Assembly: GCA_007136145.1 (NCBI GenBank)
Contig: SLHN01000080.1
Span: 1-5,065 of the forward strand
DNA: 5,065 nucleotides
Direction: 5' to 3'
Origin: Thioalkalivibrio sp.
GTDB taxonomy: Bacteria; Pseudomonadota; Gammaproteobacteria; Ectothiorhodospirales; Ectothiorhodospiraceae
The first letter of the stretch is position 1. Every line of letters begins with the position of its first letter. Below, piece by piece: positions 1 through 5,065 of this stretch. The position numbers and the translations under genes were made by a program. The notes beneath the pieces are model-generated. The model was not told where the DNA came from and made no database searches. It saw only the letters and a list, made by a program, of their open reading frames with translations.

Positions 1-343
1 GGGCCCCCTTCTTCCATTCGTAGATGAAACCGATCACCAAAATGATCAGAAAGAGCGCCATCGCCAGCAGGCCGAACAGCCCGATGCTGTCGAGGGCCAC
101 CGCCCAGGGAAACAGGAAGGCAATCTCGAGATCGAAGATGATGAACAGGATGGCGACGAGGTAGAACCGCACGTCGAACTTAAGGCGGGAATCCTCGAAC
201 GCCTCGAAGCCACATTCGTAAGGAGAGTTCTTCTCCGGATCCGGCCGCGACGGACCGGCCGCCATACCCAGTGCCAGCGGCACCATTCCCGCCAAGGCGC
301 CGACGACGAGGAAAATCAATATGGGCAGGTAACCTTCCAGCAT
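1..343 (-). CDS. nuoA: NADH-quinone oxidoreductase subunit A (partial, C-terminal end cut off by the window edge)
   Basis: NuoA is a small membrane subunit of respiratory complex I (NDH-1), the ND3 homologue, in the inner-membrane arm at the junction with the quinone site. The visible 114 residues begin MLEGYLPILIFLVVG. They show three hydrophobic segments at about residues 5-29, 58-80 and 87-108. The conserved loop PYECGFE (41-47) contains the family cysteine C44, equivalent to the ND3 active/deactive switch cysteine. The acidic pair in FDLEIAFLFPW (D71, E73) lies in the second helix and matches the functionally important Asp/Glu of NuoA. Family members are about 118-147 residues, so probably only a few residues are missing. 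The ATG at 343-341 is chosen because GGGAG (354-350) sits 6 nt upstream and the N terminus fits the family. nuoA is normally the first gene of the nuo operon; here it follows a convincing promoter and a leader of roughly 130 nt. Identification is secure. Confidence 0.96.
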   Translation of the reverse strand, partial: MLEGYLPILIFLVVGALAGMVPLALGMAAGPSRPDPEKNSPYECGFEAFEDSRLKFDVRFYLVAILFIIFDLEIAFLFPWAVALDSIGLFGLLAMALFLIILVIGFIYEWKKGA

Positions 344-473
344 TCTTTTCTCCCGAACGCCGCCACGAAGTAACGGGTTCCAAGCGCGCGCCGAAATCGA
401 AACTGACGCACAAGGCACGTGTGCTGGGTGAGATCTGGTGCAATGACGCGGCACATGCGCGCGATTACTCCCA

Positions 474-501
474 CCGGGCTGGGAGTCTAGGTTAAGCCCG
501 G
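474..501. repeat. 7-bp inverted repeat bracketing the -10 box of the nuoA promoter
   Basis: On the plus strand CCGGGCT (474-480) and AGCCCGG (495-501) are exact inverted copies separated by 14 bp. The -10 hexamer of the nuoA promoter lies between them. The left arm overlaps the predicted transcription start and the right arm lies in the -35/-10 spacer; the arm centres are 21 bp apart, about two helical turns. A third, 6-bp copy, CGGGCT (545-550), lies upstream of the AT-rich element. The arrangement resembles a regulator-binding operator, but no factor can be named and chance is possible in GC-rich DNA. Confidence 0.4.
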
Positions 502-513
502 AGATAGTGTCAA
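484..513 (-). promoter_or_regulatory. sigma70-type promoter reading into nuoA
   Basis: On the minus strand a perfect -35 hexamer TTGACA (513-508) is followed, after 18 bp, by TAGACT (489-484), a 4/6 match to TATAAT. The DNA just upstream (514-545) is strikingly AT-rich compared with its surroundings and includes AATATT and the palindrome GATATATC, as expected of an UP-like element. Transcription would start near 476-478 and give a leader of about 133 nt before the nuoA ATG. The position, between tRNA-Leu and the first complex I gene, fits a nuo operon promoter. The call rests on hexamer matching only. The leader (344-480) shows no riboswitch that I recognise. Confidence 0.7.
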
Positions 514-600
514 GTTCTCTTAATATTGTAACTTATTGATATATCGGGCTTTCCGGCATTCTTCGACATTCCGGCGATCGGCACGATGAACATACTGAAA

Positions 601-685
601 TGGTGCAGATGGTGGGACTCGAACCCACACGGCTTTCGCCACTACCCCCTCAAGATAGCGTGTCTACCAATTCCACCACATCTGC
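601..685 (-). tRNA. leuU: tRNA-Leu (anticodon GAG), CCA encoded
   Basis: This 85-nt gene folds as a class II (long variable arm) tRNA. The acceptor arm GCAGATG (685-679) pairs with CATCTGC (611-605), followed by A73 (604) and an encoded CCA (603-601). The D-arm region carries the tRNA-Leu-type stretch GTGGAATTGGTAGACAC. The anticodon stem CTATC (658-654) pairs with GGTAG (646-642) around the loop TTGAGGG, giving anticodon GAG (651-649), which reads CUC and CUU. The variable arm is GGC-GAAA-GCC, and the T arm is GTGGG-TTCGAGT-CCCAC. The gene lies 71 nt downstream of secG with no obvious promoter in the gap, matching the E. coli secG-leuU arrangement, so it is probably cut out of the secG transcript. 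The symbol follows E. coli leuU by anticodon and synteny. No convincing terminator follows it. Confidence 0.97.
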
Positions 686-756
686 GTGAACTCTTGCGGA
701 ACAGCCTCGCCGCCCCGTACTGCCCGAGGCCACACAGGACCCCGCAAATCACACCG

Positions 757-1107
757 CTAGTCCGGTATGTCGCTCGGCCGGCCCGGCACAGGCTCCATCG
801 GGAGGGTTTCGTCGAGAACCCGCTCCTGCCGGGCCTCCTCCTGCATCTGATCGATCAGGCTGCGAGCCTCGGGCACCGACGCCGCAAGGTAGGCAAGACT
901 GAGACTGTTCAGAAAGAATACCACTGCGAGGATGGCCGTGGCACGGCTGAGGAAGTTGGCCGATCCGCGGGCGCCGAAAACCGTGGCCGAGGCCCCGCTC
1001 CCGAACGCCGCGCCGGCATCCGCGCCCTTGCCGTGCTGCATCAGTACCAGGGCAATCAGCGAAATCGCGACCGCGACCTGCACGACCAGGAGGATCCCGT
1101 AAATCAT
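757..1107 (-). CDS. secG: Preprotein translocase subunit SecG
   Basis: SecG is the small non-essential subunit of the SecYEG channel in the inner membrane and assists SecA-driven export. The 116-residue protein (E. coli: 110) has the expected two-helix layout: TM1 at about residues 3-23 (MIYGILLVVQVAV start), a conserved polar, Gly/Ala-rich connecting loop with QHGKGADAGAAFGSG (24-38) and ATVFGARGSANFLSR (41-55), and TM2 at about 57-76. A charged, Pro-rich tail (79-116) follows; this part varies between species. The ATG (1107-1105) overlaps the tpiA stop as ATGA, and no strong Shine-Dalgarno sequence precedes it, so translation is probably coupled to tpiA. The stop is TAG (759-757). tRNA-Leu follows 71 nt later, as in many gammaproteobacteria. 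Confidence 0.95.
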   Translation of the reverse strand: MIYGILLVVQVAVAISLIALVLMQHGKGADAGAAFGSGASATVFGARGSANFLSRATAILAVVFFLNSLSLAYLAASVPEARSLIDQMQEEARQERVLDETLPMEPVPGRPSDIPD

Positions 1108-1871
1108 TTATGCACCCGCGCCGCGGCGGCATTGACGATACCGATGAAGGAGTCGGCATCGAGAGATGCGCCGCCGATCAGTCCGCCATCGATATCGGGG
1201 AGCGCGAACAACCCGGCGGCATTGTCCGCCTTGACGCTGCCTCCGTAAAGGATACGGAGCGCCTCGGCCACCTGCGAATTGCGTTCGGCGACTCGATTGC
1301 GAATGAACGCATGGGCCTCCGCAGCCTGCTCGGGACTCGCGGTCAACCCGGTGCCAATGGCCCACACCGGCTCATAGGCGACCACCGCACGGTCGAAGGC
1401 ATCGACTCCGGCGGCATCCAGCACCGCATCGAGTTGTTCCGCAACGACTGCCTCGGTCCGGCCCGCTTCACGATCCTCGAGTTGTTCACCAACGCACAGG
1501 ATCGGCACCAGACCCGCGGACTGCGCGGCAATGAACTTTCGTGCCACCCACGCGCTGTCCTCTCGCTGCCGGGCACGGCGTTCGGAGTGACCGACGATCA
1601 CGTATTGGCAGCCGATTTCGCGCAGCATGTCGGCGGCGATTTCACCGGTGAAAGCTCCCGCTTTCTCGTCGGAGCAATCCTGACCGCCAACGGCAATCGC
1701 CGTGGCCTGCAGTTGCGCGACCACTTCGGGCAGGTAGACCGCGGGCGGACACACCGCCACGGCCACGGCGTCACTGCCGCGTATCGCGCCGCTGAGCGCG
1801 GACAGGAGTTCGCGGTTCGCCGCCAGCGAGCCGTTCATCTTCCAGTTTCCTGCGACCAGAGCCTTGCGCAT
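1104..1871 (-). CDS. tpiA: Triosephosphate isomerase
   Basis: TpiA interconverts dihydroxyacetone phosphate and glyceraldehyde 3-phosphate in cytoplasmic glycolysis and gluconeogenesis. The protein is 255 residues, the normal length for a single TIM barrel. All catalytic elements are present: the N-terminal GNWKMNG (8-14) with N9 and K11, the electrophile H95 in VIVGHSERR (91-99), the general base E167 in AYEPVWAIGTG (165-175) which leads into the mobile loop 6, and the phosphate-binding ILYGGSVK (207-214) and GLIGGASL (230-237). The ATG at 1871-1869 gives the family N terminus, and AAGG lies 8 nt upstream of it. A 39-nt gap separates it from the glmM stop. Its own TGA stop shares four bases with the secG start. 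The glmM-tpiA-secG order is common in gammaproteobacteria outside the enterics. Confidence 0.98.
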   Translation of the reverse strand: MRKALVAGNWKMNGSLAANRELLSALSGAIRGSDAVAVAVCPPAVYLPEVVAQLQATAIAVGGQDCSDEKAGAFTGEIAADMLREIGCQYVIVGHSERRARQREDSAWVARKFIAAQSAGLVPILCVGEQLEDREAGRTEAVVAEQLDAVLDAAGVDAFDRAVVAYEPVWAIGTGLTASPEQAAEAHAFIRNRVAERNSQVAEALRILYGGSVKADNAAGLFALPDIDGGLIGGASLDADSFIGIVNAAAARVHK

Positions 1872-1910
1872 GCGTCCAACCTTGGTAAGTATTCGATGAG
1901 GCGCGCGATG

Positions 1911-3281
1911 TTACCGGCGCGATGCCTGCAAATCAACCTGACCGACGTCCAGGACCCCTCGGATCGCGTCGACGATGCGTTGCGCGGCAGCTTCGATACG
2001 CTCCGCGTCGTCACCTTCAACCATCACCCGGACCAGCGGCTCGGTACCCGAGGGCCGCAGCAGCACCCGCCCATTGCGGGCCAGTTCCAACGTGACCTGT
2101 TCCACAGCGGTCCTTACCTCCGGCGCGTCGAGCACCTGGACGACCGACCCCTCGACAGGCACATTGATCAGGATCTGTGGATATTTCCGGACCACCGCCC
2201 GAAGGGCGGACAACGGCTTTCCGGTCCGGTGCATCAGGTGCGCCACACGCAGCGCCGCGACGGTTCCATCGCCGGTCGTGGTATGACTCAGGCAAACGAT
2301 ATGACCAGAGCCTTCGCCACCCAGGTGCCAGCCATTTCGACGCAGTTCCTCCAGAACGTAGCGGTCGCCGACGCGGGCACGCACGAACGGGATGCCGGCC
2401 TTGTCCAGGGCCATTTCGAGACCCAGGTTGCTCATCTGAGTCCCGACCACACCCCCGGAGAAACCGCCTTCGGGCGGCTCGGAAAGGGCCAGAATCCCGA
2501 GGATTTCGTCGCCGTCGACGATCTCTCCCTGCTCGTCGACCAGAATCACGCGGTCGCCATCACCGTCCAGTGCGATGCCCAGATGCGCGCCGGTCGCGAG
2601 CACCCGCAGGCGCAGTTGCTCGGGATACAGTGCCCCGCATCCGGCATTGATGTTGTACCCGTCGGGGCTCGCCCCGATGGTTTCCACCTCGGCACCGAGT
2701 TCATCGAAAACCTGCGGAGCCACGTTGTAGGTGGCTCCGTTCGCGCAGTCGATCACCAATCGCAGCCCGCGTAGTTCGGAGCGCGCGGGAATCGCGCTCT
2801 TGCAGAATTCGATGTAGCGCCCCGCGGCATCCTGAATCCGTTCAGCCTTTCCGAGCCGGTCCGAATCCAGGCCATTGATGGGTTGCTCGAGGCGAGCCTC
2901 GATTGCCTCCTCCATGGCATCCGGTAACTTGTCGCCCTCGGGAGTGAAAAACTTGAAACCATTGTCCTGGTAGGGGTTGTGCGAGGCACTGATCACAACG
3001 CCTGCCGCGGCCCGAAAGGTCCGGGTCAGATAGGCAATCGCTGGCGTCGGCATAGGCCCCAGCAGCGCGATATCGGTGCCCGCCGCCGAAAGACCGGCCT
3101 CCAGAGCGGATTCGAACATGTAGCCGGACACGCGCGTGTCCTTGCCCACCAGCACCGGACCCGAACTCTGCTGTCCCAGAACCGTTCCCACCGCGTAACC
3201 CAGCCGCAGGGCGAACTCCGGCGTCATCGGCCATTGCCCAGTGCGCCCGCGGATCCCATCGGTACCGAAATACTTGCCCAC
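1911..3281 (-). CDS. glmM: Phosphoglucosamine mutase
   Basis: GlmM converts glucosamine-6-phosphate to glucosamine-1-phosphate, the step before GlmU in UDP-GlcNAc synthesis for peptidoglycan and LPS. The 456-residue protein (typical 445-450) carries the four alpha-D-phosphohexomutase signatures in order: the active-site loop VVISASHNP (95-103) with phosphoserine S100, metal-binding DGDGDR (239-244), the sugar-specificity loop GEGSGH (322-327), and the C-terminal phosphate-binding RPSGTEP (409-415). The N terminus GKYFGTDGIRG is diagnostic of GlmM. The start is GTG (3281-3279). It is forced: one codon upstream is the in-frame TGA of folP, and no other start fits the conserved N terminus. A G7 run (3296-3290), rather than a canonical Shine-Dalgarno sequence, precedes it, suggesting coupling to folP translation. 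The stop is TAA. The folP-glmM pairing matches E. coli. The enzyme appears intact. Confidence 0.98.
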   Translation of the reverse strand: MGKYFGTDGIRGRTGQWPMTPEFALRLGYAVGTVLGQQSSGPVLVGKDTRVSGYMFESALEAGLSAAGTDIALLGPMPTPAIAYLTRTFRAAAGVVISASHNPYQDNGFKFFTPEGDKLPDAMEEAIEARLEQPINGLDSDRLGKAERIQDAAGRYIEFCKSAIPARSELRGLRLVIDCANGATYNVAPQVFDELGAEVETIGASPDGYNINAGCGALYPEQLRLRVLATGAHLGIALDGDGDRVILVDEQGEIVDGDEILGILALSEPPEGGFSGGVVGTQMSNLGLEMALDKAGIPFVRARVGDRYVLEELRRNGWHLGGEGSGHIVCLSHTTTGDGTVAALRVAHLMHRTGKPLSALRAVVRKYPQILINVPVEGSVVQVLDAPEVRTAVEQVTLELARNGRVLLRPSGTEPLVRVMVEGDDAERIEAAAQRIVDAIRGVLDVGQVDLQASRR

Positions 3282-3284
3282 GTG

Positions 3285-4142
3285 TCACGCCCCCCCAGTA
3301 TCCTGCCCACTTAACGCCTCCAGGATGGCCAGCGCGTCAGCGGTTTCCCGAACATCATGTACACGCAGGATGCGGGCCCCCGCATGCGCCGCCAGCATCG
3401 CTGCCGCAACACTTCCCGTCATTCGGTCCGTTATCGGCCGATCGCCCAGCAACGATCCCACCATCGATTTGCGGGATACGCCGACCAGGACGGGGTAGCC
3501 CATCGCAACCAGCGCCGGCAGCCCGCGGAACAGTGCGATATTGTGTGCCAGGGTCTTTCCGAACCCGAACCCCGGGTCAACCACGATGCGCTCCCGCTCC
3601 ACCCCCCGCGCGCGCAGAGCTTCAGCCTGCCCGGACAGAAACGCTCCGACCTCGGCAGCAACATCGCGATACCGCGGCTGGTTCTGCATTGATCGCGGCG
3701 TGCCCTGCATGTGCATCACGCACACGGCAGCTCCGCTCGCGGCAGCCACATCCATCGCCCCGGCCGCACGCAGGCCATTGACGTCGTTGATCATGCCCGC
3801 GCCGGCCGCGACAGCCGCACGCATCACCTCGGGCTTGCTGGTGTCCACCGACACCAGAGCGTCAAGTTCGGTTCGCAAGGCCGAGATCACAGGAATCACC
3901 CGCTCAAGCTCGACCTCCAGGGGCACCGTTTCAGCTCCGGGGCGGGTGGATTCGCCTCCGACGTCGATGATGGCCGCCCCATCGGCGATCAACTTCCGCG
4001 CTTGCGCAACGGCGCTCTCCCGCGTGGCAAAAAGACCACCATCCGAAAACGAGTCCGGCGTGACGTTGAGCACACCCATGATCAACGGCCGATCAAGCCG
4101 CAGCAGGGTTCCCGCGCAATTCAAGGTGGGGATTTCAAGCAT
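3285..4142 (-). CDS. folP: Dihydropteroate synthase
   Basis: FolP condenses p-aminobenzoate with 6-hydroxymethyl-7,8-dihydropterin diphosphate to make dihydropteroate in folate synthesis; it is the sulfonamide target. The 285 residues (E. coli: 282) form one TIM barrel with all Pfam-type pterin-binding signatures: GVLNVTPDSFSDGG (23-36), GGESTRPGA (62-70), SVDTSKP (98-104), INDV (118-121), DPGFGFGKT (189-197), GVSRKS (221-226) and RVHDV (260-264). The loop residues tied to sulfonamide sensitivity look chromosomal wild type (F32, T66, R67, P68), with no insertion there. The ATG at 4142-4140 gives a normal N terminus, but the 26 nt before it (a pyrimidine-rich run) hold no Shine-Dalgarno sequence. 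The gene begins just past the ftsH terminator, ends in TGA, and shares its frame with glmM. Confidence 0.98.
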   Translation of the reverse strand: MLEIPTLNCAGTLLRLDRPLIMGVLNVTPDSFSDGGLFATRESAVAQARKLIADGAAIIDVGGESTRPGAETVPLEVELERVIPVISALRTELDALVSVDTSKPEVMRAAVAAGAGMINDVNGLRAAGAMDVAAASGAAVCVMHMQGTPRSMQNQPRYRDVAAEVGAFLSGQAEALRARGVERERIVVDPGFGFGKTLAHNIALFRGLPALVAMGYPVLVGVSRKSMVGSLLGDRPITDRMTGSVAAAMLAAHAGARILRVHDVRETADALAILEALSGQDTGGA

Positions 4143-4168
4143 CGAGGGATGGTAAAGGAAATACGATG

Positions 4169-4201
4169 AAAAAGGGGCACCCGAAAGAATTCGGATGCCC
4201 C
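4169..4201 (-). terminator. Rho-independent terminator after ftsH
   Basis: In the minus-strand transcript GGGGCATCCGAA (4201-4190) pairs with TTCGGGTGCCCC (4185-4174). This makes a 12-bp stem with one G-T wobble and a 4-nt loop (TTCT), followed at once by five T residues (4173-4169). The stem begins 28 nt beyond the ftsH stop. There is no U-tract on the other strand, so it acts only on leftward transcription. The folP ATG lies 26 nt past the T-tract, so the hairpin separates ftsH from the folP-glmM-tpiA-secG block. It may be partial, allowing readthrough. Confidence 0.88.
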
Positions 4202-4229
4202 GCCAGTGCCAACCGAGAGCGCCGATCCG

Positions 4230-5065
4230 TCAGGGCTGAGGCGCGGCCCCCCCTACAACACCCGGATCGGGCTGGTCATCGGCATCCTTCCCGGCATCGG
4301 GGCCGGAACGGCTTTCGGGCTTGCCAGCCGAGTCCTCGTCCTTCCAGTCAACCGGAGGCCTTGGCTCACGGCCTTCCATGATGTCCGTGATCTGGGGTTC
4401 GTCGATGGTCTCGTATTTCACCAACGCGGCTGCCATCGCGTGCAGCTTTTCCAGATTGTCGGTAAGGATCGTCCTTGCGCGTTCGTAGGAAGTGTCGATC
4501 ACCCGCCGCACCTCCTCGTCGATCGCGTGCGCGGTCTCGTCGGACATATGCTTGGTCTGCGTAACCTGGCGCCCCAGGAAGACCTCGCCCTCGTCCTCGC
4601 CATACGCCAGCGGACCCAGGCGGTCGGACAGACCCCATTTCGTGACCATGTTGCGGGCAATCATCGTTGCACGCTCGATGTCGTTGGAGGCGCCCGTGGT
4701 GACCCGGTCGGCCCCGAAGATCAGTTCCTCCGCAATCCGACCCCCGAACAGGCTCGCGATCTGACTCTCCAGACGCGTCTTCGAGTGACTGTAGCGGTCC
4801 TCCTCGGGCAGGAACATCGTCACGCCGAGGGCGCGGCCACGGGGGATGATGCTGACCTTGTAAACCGGGTCATGTTCCGGCACGGTGCGGCCGACGATGG
4901 CGTGTCCGGCCTCGTGGTAGGCAGTCAGCTTTTTCTCGTCCTCGCTCATCACCATGGACTTGCGCTCGGCGCCCATCATGATCTTGTCCTTGGCCCGCTC
5001 GAAGTCGGACATATCGACAGTGCGCTTGCCGGCACGGGCGGCAAACAGCGCCGCCTCGTTGACCA
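4230..5065 (-). CDS. ftsH: ATP-dependent zinc metalloprotease FtsH (partial, N-terminal part outside the window)
   Basis: FtsH is a hexameric AAA+ protease anchored in the inner membrane. It degrades misassembled membrane proteins and regulators such as LpxC and the heat-shock sigma factor in E. coli. The last 277 residues are visible. The frame is open to the right edge, so the gene continues beyond 5065; the first visible residues VNEAALFAAR belong to the end of the AAA lid, and the transmembrane and Walker regions lie outside. Numbered from the Met at 5012, which is internal and not the start, the conserved IMMGAERKS (11-19) precedes the zinc site HEAGH (33-37, bases 4916-4902). The third zinc ligand is D111 in TGASND. 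Residues beyond about 215 form an acidic, Pro/Gly-rich disordered tail typical of FtsH. The TGA stop is followed by a strong terminator. In gammaproteobacteria folP normally follows, as here. Confidence 0.97.
   Translation of the reverse strand, partial: VNEAALFAARAGKRTVDMSDFERAKDKIMMGAERKSMVMSEDEKKLTAYHEAGHAIVGRTVPEHDPVYKVSIIPRGRALGVTMFLPEEDRYSHSKTRLESQIASLFGGRIAEELIFGADRVTTGASNDIERATMIARNMVTKWGLSDRLGPLAYGEDEGEVFLGRQVTQTKHMSDETAHAIDEEVRRVIDTSYERARTILTDNLEKLHAMAAALVKYETIDEPQITDIMEGREPRPPVDWKDEDSAGKPESRSGPDAGKDADDQPDPGVVGGAAPQP

Noticed and set aside
180..443. An 87-codon minus-strand frame beginning at a TTG upstream of nuoA
   Set aside because: It overlaps nuoA in a different frame, and its Arg/Gly-rich translation looks like a frame shadow. 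NuoA itself has a good ribosome binding site.
508..545. Possible FNR or ArcA box in the AT-rich element upstream of nuoA
   Set aside because: Only a half-site-like TTGAT is present, without the second half at the right spacing; no convincing match.
551..600. Possible terminator after tRNA-Leu in the CCGG/CATTC-containing stretch
   Set aside because: The repeated CCGG and CATTC units are mostly direct rather than inverted, the possible stem is four pairs, and no U-run follows.
704..730. GCCTCG/CGAGGC inverted repeat between secG and the tRNA as a possible terminator
   Set aside because: Only six base pairs around a 15-nt loop and no T-tract. At most it might be a processing or structural element.
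586..1248. A 220-codon open frame on the plus strand across the tRNA, secG and the end of tpiA
   Set aside because: It runs antisense through the tRNA and secG and has no family features; it is a shadow frame.
1110..2774. A 554-codon open frame on the plus strand, antisense to tpiA and glmM
   Set aside because: It lies wholly opposite two intact, motif-verified genes. Its translation is rich in Arg, His, Gly and Asp with no recognisable domain, as expected from the codon bias of a GC-rich genome.
3541..4169. Several plus-strand frames of 150-200 codons opposite folP
   Set aside because: Low-complexity Arg/Ala/Pro/Ser composition and complete overlap with folP, whose motifs are all intact.
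1..5065. Search for mobile elements, CRISPR repeats, toxin-antitoxin or defence genes
   Set aside because: The window is almost fully occupied by intact syntenic housekeeping genes. No repeat arrays, transposase motifs or unfamiliar genes are visible.

Overview
This is a GC-rich window carrying a conserved chromosomal housekeeping cluster of a gammaproteobacterium. All six protein genes and one tRNA gene lie on the minus strand. Reading in the direction of transcription (right to left) the order is ftsH (3' part), terminator, folP, glmM, tpiA, secG, tRNA-Leu(GAG), promoter, nuoA (5' part). As I recall the family, ftsH-folP-glmM followed by secG and tRNA-Leu(GAG) is classic gammaproteobacterial synteny. 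tpiA before secG and a nuo operon directly after the tRNA is an arrangement I associate with lineages such as Xanthomonadales, Legionellales and Chromatiales rather than E. coli. GC content and protein character would fit a purple-sulfur-type or related group (Chromatiales-like), but I cannot name a genus from the sequence alone.

Right end (4230-5065): the C-terminal 277 residues of the membrane AAA+ zinc protease FtsH, followed by a very clean intrinsic terminator (4169-4201). folP (dihydropteroate synthase) begins only 26 nt beyond the terminator U-tract. Its start has no visible Shine-Dalgarno sequence, so how folP and the genes after it are transcribed and translated is a real local question.

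Middle (1104-4142): folP, glmM (phosphoglucosamine mutase, GTG start) and tpiA (triosephosphate isomerase) are tightly packed. folP and glmM are in the same reading frame, separated only by a TGA stop and one codon. tpiA and secG overlap by four bases (ATGA). The genes serve unrelated essential processes: folate, peptidoglycan/LPS precursor supply, glycolysis and protein export. Their grouping is best read as a conserved co-expressed housekeeping operon rather than a pathway.

Left end (1-1107): secG (SecYEG translocon subunit) is followed after 71 nt by tRNA-Leu(GAG) with encoded CCA. A 257-bp gap then holds a strong sigma70-type promoter (perfect TTGACA) with an AT-rich upstream element and inverted AGCCCGG repeats around the -10 box. 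It points into nuoA, the first gene of the respiratory complex I operon, which runs off the left edge.

I see no mobile element, CRISPR array, phage gene or defence system. No undescribed multi-gene system is visible. The points worth a second look are regulatory: the nuo promoter with its repeats and long leader, the terminator-to-folP junction, and the folP/glmM junction.
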